Program-made: the position numbers and the translations under genes | Notes under the pieces: generated by a model | Databases searched by the model: none | Seen by the model: only the letters and a program-made list of their open reading frames with translations | Told to the model about the DNA's origin: nothing | Part shown: positions 23,191-33,030 of the stretch, piece by piece | Layout of the letters: each line of letters starts with the position of its first letter | Position numbering within the stretch: the stretch's first letter is position 1 | Assembly (NCBI GenBank): GCA_030704615.1 | Contig: CM060731.1 | Span: forward strand, 23,252,001-23,312,000 | Direction of reading: 5' to 3' | Length of the DNA stretch: 60,000 nucleotides | From: Takakia lepidozioides | Taxonomy: Eukaryota > Streptophyta > Takakiopsida > Takakiales > Takakiaceae

Positions 23191-23752
23191 GGATGAACCT
23201 ACTCCAACTCAAGGTTTCTGGGTTTGGACCTTGGTCATGAAGGCGTTTTTGCCACCATTGTTGAGCATAGCCCCTCAAATAGGTGGGAGCCACTTCCACC
23301 CGATCCTTGTCACTCAACTTGGCCGCCCGGAAGTACTGCTCTAGCTCCAAGAGCCAGGTGTTGAGTGCCTTCCGATTTCGGACGCCCTCGAAGGTGCCGG
23401 GTTCCTTAGGCTTCACCTTAAACTTTGCCTTAGTGGAAGTGGCATTAGCCGCCCTCAACATCTTTTAACTTCCCACCAAACTACGCCAACAACCCTTCCC
23501 AAAATGCTGCTGGCATGGGAGACATCTGTTGGTTTGGCGGAGCCTCTGGGAAGTCCTCGGGCTCCGACTCCCAAAATTCCTCCCGTTCTTGAGTGGCCTC
23601 GCTTTCAGAAGCATGAATCGCCTCTTCCAATTGCCGCTTTGGTGACATGTCGCCCCCACCGGGCTCACCAGGATCATCATCTTTCGGGCCGTTCCGCTTT
23701 CGCTTTGTCTTGCCCGACCCCATGATGAGGCCGATCTCAAGGACGATCGCAT
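23190..23752 (-). pseudogene. Gypsy gag N-terminal part
   Basis: Starts about MGSGKTKRKRNGPKDDD (near 23720) with an acidic/basic N-terminus. A stop and frameshift near 23481 follow, then gag text GTFEGVRNRKALNTWLLELE and YAQQWWQKRLHDQGP up to WSRFIRET near 23190. Confidence 0.78.
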
Positions 23753-23764
23753 ATTGAACTCTAA

Positions 23765-23776
23765 GCTCTGATACCA
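23765..23776 (-). promoter_or_regulatory. Primer-binding site for initiator tRNA-Met
   Basis: The minus strand reads TGGTATCAGAGC two bases inside the LTR end (LTR ...GCGACA, then CT). This is the standard plant retrotransposon primer site complementary to the 3' end of initiator tRNA-Met. Confidence 0.9.
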
Positions 23777-23778
23777 AG

Positions 23779-24213
23779 TGTCGCGCACCTCACTTCGGTA
23801 AGCTCCCCTTCAAGTCATAGTTACTCGCTTTGATGCGCGCGCCTAACTCCCAAACTGGCCGCCGGGCCAACTCGGAGCTTCGGCTACTCACCGGGACATA
23901 ACGATCCCCCTTTGCTCCTCCACAACACCCTCGCTCACTTTGGGCCTAGTCGAAATTCCCTTTGGTTGTTGGCAGTCCAGAATTCACCTTGGTCGCTTTC
24001 CGGCTTGCACGCTTACTTACTAGTTTTTGGTCACCAACGGGCTTGCACCGTTCTCGGGGTTACTACCCCCTATATATACTTCTATGACTGTCCGCGGGGG
24101 TTTCACAAACAACCCAGTCATTTTATGGCGAACCACCACGAAGACCCTCGATTCCCGGTGATGAGTCGCGGTGAGCCTTGGCCCACCCACCACGGCCCCA
24201 TTGGACCGTGATG
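23779..24213 (-). repeat. 5' LTR of the gypsy chromovirus (approximate outer end)
   Basis: The inner end is fixed by the primer site. The outer end is proposed at 24213, where the minus strand begins TGGGACTCATCACGG, giving TG...CA ends and about 435 bp. A TATATATAG promoter box lies near 24070 on the minus strand. No second LTR is available in the window to confirm the length. Confidence 0.6.
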
Positions 24214-24359
24214 AGTCCCAAGAGAGTGCAGCTACGGCGTGAGCCTAGCAGCTCGGCTCACGTTTTGCCCTCTAAGCGTGAGCCCAGGGGTTTAGTGGAG
24301 GAAGAAGCAGGCCCCATACCCGAGTCCTCTGTTTAGAGAGGGTCCTATTGTCGTGGAAG

Positions 24360-25800
24360 CAGTTATAGCGCTTAAAAAAAGAGGTATAGAAAAAATGGAA
24401 TGGTCATTGTGAAACTTACTGAGGTTTTCTTATTGAAGAAGAGGTGAAAAAAAAGGTTGGGTGAGTCATCATGAATCTTACTTAGGGATTCTTGCATGAA
24501 CAAGAAGCAAGAAAAGTTTGGATGCTCATTGTCAAGCTATCTGACGTTTCCAGTATTTCATCCATGGTGGATGGATGACGGATGGATGAAATATTGAAGG
24601 AGAGGTTTAAAATAATGAGGATGGGCAAGAACAGGCCCCAAAATATGACCACTCATTGTGAAACAGGCAATGGTTTTTATTAATGTAGATGAGGTGAAAA
24701 TTTAACAGATGACCATCTTCAAGCTTATTTAGGCTTTGTTTGTGAAGAAGATGTGTAACAAAATGAGCGGTTTATTGTGGAACTTGTTCAGGTTTGTGTT
24801 ATCGAAGATGAGGTGAAAAAAACACACATGGTCATTGTGATTGCTTATTTAGGGTGTCTTTGTGAAGAAGAGGTAAGAAAAAACATTGAGCTATCCTTGT
24901 GAAACTTGTTTAGGATTCTGTTATTGAAGAAGAGGCGAAAAAGAAATCAAATGGTCATCATGAATGCTTATATAGGGGTTGTTTGTGAAGAAGAGGTGAA
25001 AAAAAAAGTTAAGCTCTATCATTGTCAAACTTGTTCAGGTTTCTGTTATTGAAGAAGAGGTGAAAAAAGAAATCAGATGGTCATTATGAATGTTTATTTA
25101 GGGTTTGTTTGTGAAAAAGAGGTGAAAAAATTGAGCTCTCATTCTCAAACTTGTTAAGGTTTCTGTTATTGAAGAAGAGGTGAAAAAAATATTAGATGGT
25201 CATCATGAATGCTTATTTAGGGTTTGTTTGTGAAGAAGAGGTGAAAAAAAAGTTGAGCTCTATTATTGTCAAACTTCTTCAGGTTTCTGTTATTGAAGAA
25301 GAGGTGAAAAAAAAACTTGAGCTCTACCATTGTCAAACTTCTTCAGGTTTCTATTATTGAGGAAGAGGTGAAAAAAAACCAGATGGTCATCATGAATGCT
25401 TATTTAGGGTTTGTTTGTGAAGAAGAGGTGAAAAAAATTGAGCTCTATCATTGTCAATCTTGTTCAGGTTTCTGTTGATGAAAAAGAGGTGAAAAAAAAA
25501 TCAGATGGTCATCAAATTAGGGATTGTTTGTGAAGAAGAGGTGAAAAAAAAACTTAAGCTCTATCATTGTCAAACTTCTTTAGGTTTCTGTTATTGAAGA
25601 AGAGGTGAAAAAAAAATCATATGGTCATCATGAATGCTTATTTAGGGTTTGTTTGTATAGATGACGTGGAAAACAAATGAGCTGTCATTGTGAAACTTGT
25701 TCAGGTGCCTGTTATTCAAGAAGTGGAAAAAAAACAGATGATCATCATGAAGCTCATTTACGCAATGCTTCTGTAGAGGCCGTGAAAAAATAAAATGAGC
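24360..25800. repeat. Satellite/minisatellite array of alternating ~60-bp units
   Basis: About twenty units begin GAAGAAGAGGTGAAAAAAA. Two unit types tend to alternate: one continues with TCAGATGGTCATCATGAATG and TTTAGGGTTTGTTTGT, the other with TTGAGCTCTATCATTGTCAA and CAGGTTTCTGTTATT. The dimer is about 120-125 bp. Divergence is greatest at the left (24.4-24.9 kb) and least at 25.0-25.6 kb. No coding function is evident. Confidence 0.88.
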
Positions 25801-26404
25801 TTTCATACTGACCCTTGTCCATGTTTGGCAGGCCCGCGAACAAAAAAAAGACCTTTTGTTTTTGTTTTTGTTTTTGTTTTTGTTTTGTTTTTTTTTGTTT
25901 TTTGTTTTTTTTTTCGCCCGGGGCAATATTGGGGGTGGGGGCAGAAGTGGTGTGCGTTGACGCACTCAATTTTAGAGGCTCGTTAACCAAACCCGATGAA
26001 AAAATAAACTACCTTTCATAACGAGACATCGTCTGCTTGTCCAGATTTAAGAACTGTGTATACATGTTCAACCAACAAGACAACCCTTTCCGACATTGCG
26101 AAAAATCGCAACATATGCAACACTACTCGAAATTGCCGCAAAAGTGTCCGTACCTCACTAGGACCTAGTGTCGCCTGGTGAATGGATCTCAAGTTGGGGA
26201 GTCTATCTTTGCACAGATGTAGAGAGGTAAAGGAAATAGTAAATGTCCGACATGCCAACGGCCTGAAGACGATATCCGTTCTCTGATACAATGCCTGAGT
26301 AACATCAAAGTCACTCCAAACCACCTCAGATCCACCCAACGAGCTAACTTACAGACTTCAATATGCAAATTCAGGGCTTCCTCTGATGAGATGGCAAAAT
26401 AGGC
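25801..26404. other. Low-complexity T-rich tract and unassigned sequence
   Basis: A GTTTTT repeat followed by T runs spans about 25855-25912. A hairpin of the family seen at 33-34 kb lies at about 25950-25975 (GTGCG TTGA CGCAC). Frames on the minus strand (26016-26455) have no recognised motif. Confidence 0.55.
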
Positions 26405-26620
26405 TGAAATAGGTCGAAGAAGAAGGTGCCCACATTGTCCTCGACCTTGTGTCATGACCCATGGAGGATTTGACGGACCATGAACCCAAGATGACCTCTT
26501 GTGTGTGCTGCTTGTGTCAGTAGTTAGGTAATGTCGGATTGGTCAGTGAGAACCACCACGGTGCAGCTGAGTGGGCAGAGATTGAAACACGGCCTGCTAA
26601 GACCAAGCTAACTCTCCCAA
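26405..26620 (-). repeat. Copy of the ~200-bp repeat at 15.0-15.2 kb, opposite orientation
   Basis: Matches the reverse complement of 15028-15230. As at 15 kb it adjoins PPR-derived sequence, here the collapsed units at 26.6-27.4 kb. Confidence 0.75.
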
Positions 26621-27427
26621 GGCATACATGTGCTGCATGGCAGTGCTCAGAATGATATCTAGTACAATTCCAGCTTTGACAATGTCACCTAGGAACTTTG
26701 CGCCTTCAGAGGTAGCATGCTCGCATTTGGCATACATGTCCGCCAGGGCAGTGCCTGGTACAATTCGCACTTTGCCTGGCAGCTCTAGAACTGGGTAAAG
26801 AGGTCCATGGTGACATCGTCAAAGCTGGAATTGTACCAGATGTGATTCTGAGCACTGCCCTCGTGGACATGTATGCCAAATGTGACCCTAACAGCCCTAG
26901 AAAAGAGAGCAGAGGCCATGGTGACATCGTCAAATTAGCTGGAACGTACCATATGTGATTCTGAACACAAGTTTAGGCAAGCGTGGCAGCCCTAGAAAAG
27001 GGAGTAGAGGTCCATGGTGACATTGTCAAAGCTGGAACTGTACACCAAATCTGATTTTGAACACTGCCTTGGTGACATGTATGCCAAATGTGAGTCTGAT
27101 AGCTGTGGAATGGACGGACACGTCCTCGGTGATATTGTCAAAGCTGAAATGTACCAGATGTCATTCTGAACTCTGCTCTGGTGGACATCTATGCCAAATG
27201 CGAGCCTGGTAGCCCTGGAAAATGGAGTAGATCCATGGTGTCAATGTCAAAGCTGGAATTGTACCAGATGTCATTTGAACCATGCCCAGGTGGACATGTA
27301 TGCCCAATGCGAGTCTGGCAGCTCTGGGAAAGGGCACAGAAGTCCATCATAGGTCCTACATGGGTAGATGGTCAACTGGAAGCTGCAGAAGCAGCGGCAC
27401 AATTGATAAAATCAGACACTGCTAATC
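26621..27427 (+). pseudogene. Tandemly repeated single-motif PPR relic
   Basis: At least five plus-strand units of about 95-118 bp each encode a version of EVHGDIVKAGIVPDV followed by LVDMYAKC and a short linker, starting near 26796, 26914, 27008, 27117 and 27229. Two further units near 26621-26780 are inverted. In intact PPR genes these ~35 residues recur only after another two PPR motifs; here the intervening ~65 residues are missing and the units are directly adjacent. The tail (27350-27427) encodes WVDGQLEAAEAAAQLIKSD, like a PPR E-domain. Confidence 0.75.
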
Positions 27428-27830
27428 AAGGTACATTGTTCAACACATTTCACCCTGTTTTTCGGCCCTAAATTTTCATGTTGAATTCTGCAAGTTAGCT
27501 TGAGTGGATCTTTGATAGATTGGAGTGACTTTGACATGATACTGCCAACGTGACACCTAGAAAGTATCCAGAAACAGGTAACAGAGACGAGGCGAAGCTC
27601 TGACCCCAGTCAATGGTGGGACAATCGAGGCAAAAAGGTGAATGCATGTTGGATTGCAGAGAGTAGCAGACGCAATTCAGCATAGGAACTAGTGTGATAA
27701 GCTGAGTTGGGTGTTTCCTAGAACAAATCTAGGTTGTCATTGTCAGATGCTAGCAGCAAGGCAAGGATGAATGCATGATTGTGCATAGGCATGGTTAGCT
27801 GAAGGAGCAGGGTAGAGTGACTGCTGCCAG
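27428..27830 (+). repeat. ~430-bp dispersed repeat, copy C
   Basis: Same family as 18702-19130 and 19246-19690, directly downstream of the PPR relic. It contains the landmarks TTGGAGTGACTTTGACATGA and AGTCAATGGTGGGACAATCG. Confidence 0.75.
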
Positions 27831-28380
27831 GAATAAATAGTGTGGGGGTGAATTACTTGGTGGCATTGCATACGAGGATTTGTATCTATGGTGAGGTAGT
27901 GTTGGTGAGGAGGGCGTGTCGTGTCGTTTTGTGGCCAAGGGTTCAATGTGCAGTATGGTCGTCTATGAGAATCTGGTTGTTTAAGTTTCTGTCCAAATAT
28001 ATGTGGGTGGGTATTTGTAAGCTGATTGCTATGAGTTTGATTTTGGTGGTAGGCTGGAGCAAGGGTGGAATGCAAGGGTGAGCAAAACATCTGGTCTAGC
28101 CGCGTGACCTGTGGATTTTCACCAGGTTATGAGGGTAATTGTTTCATGTGAGGGTAATTGTTTATGCGTGTCATTATGCGTGTCAGATGGTGGGAGACGT
28201 AATTCAGCTATGGAAGAGTGTGGAGGAGGTGGAGGGACTATGGCGGTGCAGTCCGTTCCTTACTTCCCAGCAACAACAGCTGCTGTTGAAGGCCATTGAT
28301 TCAGGTATTTTTATGGTCCCCAGCCATTCAGCCACAGGAACTTAGGATGAGTCTTGGGGGTTCATTTTTACAATTTTGGG
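27831..28380. other. Unassigned sequence
   Basis: A 79-codon plus-strand frame (27842-28081) and others show no family signature. Confidence 0.35.
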
Positions 28381-28384
28381 CTCA

Positions 28385-28660
28385 TTTGCAGGTTACAACA
28401 GCCAATGGCTGAACGAGATGTGGTGTCGTGGAATGCGATGCTTGCAGGGTGTGCAGAGCAGGAGCGCGGGGATGGGGCAGACCTGAAAGGAAATGATGGG
28501 GAAAGGGGTGAAGGTACCTTCTTCAACATATTTCACCCTGTTTTCCCTGCTACTGTTTGCTTTGACAATTCTAGGCTGTCATTGTCAGCTGCTAACAGCA
28601 AGGCAAGGATGAATGCTTGATTTGTGCAGAGGCATGGATAGCTTAAGGAGTAGAGATAGA
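28385..28660 (+). pseudogene. Short PPR fragment fused to the companion repeat
   Basis: Reads MAERDVVSWNAMLAGCAEQE, then jumps to GEGTFFNIFHPVF and a partial copy of the ~430-bp repeat (28512-28660). As at 26.6 kb, most of the PPR gene between the conserved pieces is missing. Confidence 0.7.
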
Positions 28661-29815
28661 GTGTGGGTGACGCAGGGTGCTGGGCAGTGGGCAAGACGTC
28701 TTTGAATAAATGTGAGTGACCTTTATATCCTCCTGGCTCTCATTTTTAGTGCACGTTTCTTTGTGAAGTATCTGACTTCGCCAACACACACCAACCTGTT
28801 TGCTTTGGTTTGTTTATGAGTCCATGGGATAGAAGTTACCATAAACAACATTGGCATTGGTTTTTTCATATATGGTATTAGATAATTTTCTTAATTGTTT
28901 CCACCTTGGCAGGTTGCTCAGTGACCTTCCTTGGACGCTTTGGAGTATAGTGAGTGAGTGTCTCACAATGCAATGTTGGTTGGTGCATCTTATGCAAGAA
29001 CTTGGAAAACAAACAGATGTCCTTGCTGTAGTGATTCTTAAAGCCATGCAAGCCTTAGTTTTTGATGGGTTGCAGATTGATGGAATACATGAGTAGTTAG
29101 AAGATTCGGGTGAACACTTGTCAAAGTGTCATAGTTAGACAATATAATTCACATGAGAACATGTGACTATTTTATGTATTTTTAAATGATATTGATAAAT
29201 AGAAATGGTGTACAATCTCTTGGGTTTGCTCAGCTTGGCGCAGTTATGTCTTGTTGCCTTGTTCTGTTTGTATTATATATTATATTTCATTGTTGTAATA
29301 GACATGTATATGACTTCTATCATAGTCATAATAATGACTACATCTATTTTCACTTTCCAATGGTACTATACTAGTGGTGGAAATACAAATATGTAAAAAA
29401 AATAGCAATACACCCAAAAATTCACCCATCATAACACATGTCAATCTGCTGAGAGACCACATGTAAAAACTGCAACGCGCCACGTGTTGCAACCGGATTA
29501 GCACGCCCGTAGTCATAGTTCATAGTCATGGAGAACGAACACTCTGCCACGTGTCATTTTATGTATCGAGCATGTGTCACTCTGGCACAGCCGCTGACAT
29601 GGACTACACTTTCCGTTCAGTCATTCAGTAAAGCCAGCGTGTATGACTACCCCCACAGCTACTCGGACGCTACGTCACAGCCAGCCTGGAGAGTCATATC
29701 TGCCATGTCACAACTGACTAGGCTTTTACGTCTTCAGAGTCAGGAAGTCGTAAATGGCTTCCATAACTACATTTGCAGTCATAACACAGAGATGTAAAAG
29801 CCGCAATCTGTTGTA
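28661..29815. other. Unassigned AT-rich region
   Basis: A plus-strand frame at 28851-29096 (LLSDLPWTLWSIVSECLTMQ) follows a CAG acceptor-like site and might be an exon end, but I cannot assign it. Nothing else is recognised. Confidence 0.35.
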
Positions 29816-30520
29816 GTGACTCCAACTCCGACGTTCACAGGTTTGATTCGGCTATATATGTCAAAGGAGTTGAAGACGCACAAATTCTGGTTCTGCCCGG
29901 ACGATATGGCTCGCTGTGTGAATGGTTCCGTCTGTGACTCTTACATTGCTAAGCCTCCCCCACCTACCATTTGGCCAATGCGGCTGGGAACCTCCCTAAC
30001 AACACTGGAGATTGGCAAGTTGGAGGACGCCGATCTGTGGCGTCGACTCTTGGTGGCCTTGCTGCTATGGTGACTCCTCCAGACGATACTTCGCATCCCA
30101 CGAGAAGGAATGGCAAAACAGTGCATCGGGTGGCTTCGGGGCCTGATCACGATGCGAAGGTGGAATCGGCCAAACTACTTCAGGCTCGGGTAACAAGAAC
30201 TATGGAAGTACCTTCACTTGGGTATGGACGGGTTTATACTTTGGTCACATCTGGGTCTGTTTTGCGCGACAGGGCCTATCAGGTGACCGTGGGAAATTTT
30301 CCGGGGTGTACCTGTCCCGACTTCGTGTGCATGCATGAGGAAGCTCTAGGAAAGAGAGGGAAATGGGTTCCCTGCAAGCATCTTTACTACATCTTTTTGC
30401 TCAGTGTCAAGGGTAGAGGTAGGCCCTTCAGATCATCCTCAAGGTCCTCTATGTGCCCCTATAATCAGGTACGGGGAGAGGTGTACTTCAACCTGACCAC
30501 ATCACGTTGGTTTGTGGGGG
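29816..30520 (+). pseudogene. SWIM zinc-finger fragment (MULE transposase-like C-terminus)
   Basis: The plus strand encodes YQVTVGNFPGCTCPDFVC followed by KWVPCKHLYYIFLLSVKG, a SWIM zinc finger (C-x-C ... C-x-H) with CTC near 30306 and CKH near 30373. SWIM domains are typical of the C-terminus of MULE transposases and their domesticated FAR1-like relatives. A frame change near 29960 separates it from upstream text with RCVNGSVCD. No transposase core is present. The frame runs into PPR-like sequence after about 30520. Confidence 0.65.
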
Positions 30521-30590
30521 CAAAGCATGTGCGAGCATGGCAGCGGGCTGGAAAAGGGCAAAGACTTCCATGGTGACATCAGGAAGAATA
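30521..30590 (+). pseudogene. PPR snippet joined to the SWIM fragment
   Basis: The DNA around GCATGTGCGAGCATGGCAGC and GGAAAAGGGCAAAGACTTCC closely matches the PPR text encoding ACASLAALEKGKEVHGDI elsewhere in the window, although the SWIM frame reads it differently. This is a chimeric junction between transposon and PPR debris. Confidence 0.6.
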
Positions 30591-30595
30591 CCAAA

Positions 30596-31941
30596 TCATG
30601 GTACAGGGGTTGTAGGTAGAGGACAGGTCTCTGTGGAAGAGGATGCACCAGCAGCCTCTTTCCTACTGGATGTCAATGCATTCACCTTATTCCTAATATT
30701 GGGGGAGCTCAACACGGAGAAGTGATCCATCACTGCATCCAAAGACGCCCCCTCAAGTCGTGAGCTAGATTCGCTTTCTTGCCCAAGAATGTGCCTCTCT
30801 AGGAAACTTTTGCTGGCAGCCAGCGCTATGGCAGATGGTTTGGCTGAAGAGGACTTTGCAAACTCCTCCACGACAAGCCCACGCGCCAACTCCACACTAT
30901 CTCTGCAATCGCCGTGAGACACAGGATGGTCGTGAGTCCCAAAATGAATGTAGGCTCGAGTCATGGTTTTGCAACGGTGAGTAACGTAGTACATACGAGC
31001 AGGGCAATGTGCAATGCAGGAGGGGACCACCTTGCAGAACTTACAAACAAATGTACTGGCAGACGGTGGGGCACAGCCTGGGATTAAAGGATTGTCGGAG
31101 AGTCCTTCCCACTCACTCTCATTTTTAGCACCGCTCTTCATGAAACGCAGGCAACTTGCATTCACACATCTCAGATGCCCCACAAAAACGCTCATTCTGA
31201 ATGTCAAGTTTACATCGTTGTGGATATTGGACGTTTTGGTTCTGCACCATGGATGGCCGTCATGTTTTTTATCCATTCCTTGCAAGAGACCTGCGAGGCC
31301 CCCAGCACAAGTTGGTGGATTCAGTTCAAAGAGGATGTCACCGTCGAAGGAAGGTGGAAGAAAAGGAACCATTTTTGTTGCGAATGAATCCCATAGTATC
31401 CCTGCGATCTCGTTTTTGGATCCTGGTTTTCCTGACAATGCTTTCAGATGTGGGATGACGCTAACGATTTCTTGAACATCAACGTCCCCTTCAGGAAGAC
31501 TGTTCATGGGAGCCAGTATTTCCGCCAATTCATCATCCGAGGAATCTGACAGTGTCACAAGAGTTGTTGAAGTGGTGTCCTCCTGCTTCACAGTCACATG
31601 CCGCTTTCCTTGAACGACAGAGGCAGCTGTCCCAGGAGTCACAATGGAGCCACCGGATTGTCTCCTTTCACTTCGGAACACACGATATTTTCCAGGAAGA
31701 ACTCTCTATTCTTTGTGTTTCTGTGCAACGTGCGGTTTCTGGAACAACGTTCTTTGAACATTTCCCTCCAAGTCATAGATCTCTTTCTCGACAGAAACAC
31801 AACCAATGTCAAGCTTGAACCTTGCAGCCAGAACATGCTCCTCCACCACAGCAAAACCATCATCTTCAACCGCGGCACTGAAAGGGCAAGGTTCTTCAGT
31901 ATACTGAAACTCGGCGAAGGCCACATCATTAGGAGAAGCCA
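30596..31941 (-). pseudogene. N-terminal zinc-binding part of a MULE-like transposase, one in-frame TAG
   Basis: The minus strand reads MASPNDVAFAEFQY from 31941 to a stop at 30596, one frame interrupted by a TAG at 31706-31708 (KHKE-stop-RVLPGKYR). Cys/His pairs occur in order: LRCVNASC, FVCKFCK, CIAHC and FGTHDHPVSHGDC, followed by a helical segment AKPSAIALAASKSFL. This fits the GCM/WRKY-like zinc domain at the N-terminus of some MULE transposases, an assignment I hold only tentatively. The catalytic core that should follow is absent, and the SWIM piece next to it is inverted. Confidence 0.5.
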
Positions 31942-32691
31942 TGTGGTGAACATACGATGGTGAGTACCAATACAACTGTGCGACATGGACAGGTAAAAAC
32001 CTTCCGGAGGCGATTGCCAAATCCCAAAAGTGTTTGCTAAGGCAAGAGGCAGTTGTACAACTGGCCCCACACATTAACCAATAACGGTCAAGGGTATTGA
32101 ACCACACCGCCAAAATAGTTGGGAAGTTGCCAAATTGATGGAGAATGGAACAAAATTGTTTATTTTGTCAGTGTCACACCACCGGGAAAAGACGGCGCCG
32201 TCTTGGATATGACAATCCAATTTGCATTTTGCGGCATTCCACAACGTGAACCCGGAAATGCATTGAGTGCCGAACCCGGGAAATATCCGATGCCGGATGA
32301 ACGCGGACATGGCGTTCCTGACGTTATGTATGTTTTCGTTTTGAAGAAGGCAAAATCCGTGTATGATAGGGCGATGGCATGCCTCATATGCGCAATATTT
32401 CATCCAAATCACAAAACATCCACATTTGAAGAAAACGGCCTTATTGATGGCATTAGGGGCGCCCAATAAATGGCAGCCAGTGAGATCGATCCATTTGGGG
32501 GGTTAGAAGGTAGCCACACATGTCCTTAACCACATGCATAACTGACGGCTTTAGAGGGTTCCTTACTTTCTCTATTGTTGTTAGTCAAGTAGGAGAGCTG
32601 CGGGAGTGAGAGAGAAGACATAGTAAGAAGACGTAGAAGGCAGTCCCTTTACTTCACGAGTGCAAGAGAGAGGAAAAACGCGCGAGTCAGA
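31942..32691. other. Divergent intergenic region between MULE-like ORF and ParB-MTase gene
   Basis: Overlapping frames at 32119-32469 (+) and 32074-32466 (-) have no recognised motif. The two flanking genes point away from each other, so promoters for both may lie here. Confidence 0.35.
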
Positions 32692-33030
32692 ATGAGAAAG
32701 TTGCGCAATTTGCAAAATGCTGATGAGCAGGTTGCACAGGATACGTCAACCCACGATTCACAACAGATCACAGAGGCGGTCCAGCCTGAAATGGAGGGAA
32801 GAAGAGAAGGGGAGGAGACTGCCCCGGAGACCATTGTGCATGACATGGACATCGACACCACCACCGTCGGTGAGAAAGAAGCGACACCAAAGGAAGCAGT
32901 GAGGACGCAGCAAGAAGAGGCATCGGGAAGTGGTGTCATGAAACCCAGGGTAATCCTTCTCCCAAAATGCATGAATCTTGCTTGACTATCGTACCAAGTG
33001 CATAGACAGGATACGAGAGATCCCCTGAAA

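Larger units (their letters stand above)
12930..24213 (-). mobile_element. Degenerate, rearranged Ty3/gypsy chromovirus
   Basis: Reading the minus strand from 24.2 kb: LTR with TATA box, primer site for initiator tRNA-Met, gag, zinc knuckle, protease, reverse transcriptase, RNase H, integrase and C-terminal chromodomain. That is the order of a chromovirus, which uses the chromodomain to target chromatin. Two segments are inverted inside the element (about 22937-23190 and 14413-20617). Stops and frameshifts occur in gag, RT, RNase H and integrase, so the copy is dead. The 3' LTR expected near 12.9 kb is not found; a fragment of another gypsy element lies there instead. Confidence 0.88.

Noticed and set aside
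25642-26021. Lys- or Phe-rich ORFs across the T-rich tract
   Set aside because: They are translations of simple GTTTTT/CAAAAA sequence without family signature.
32074-32469. Overlapping sense and antisense ORFs of about 116-130 codons
   Set aside because: Neither strand shows a recognisable domain or coding bias that I can judge by eye.
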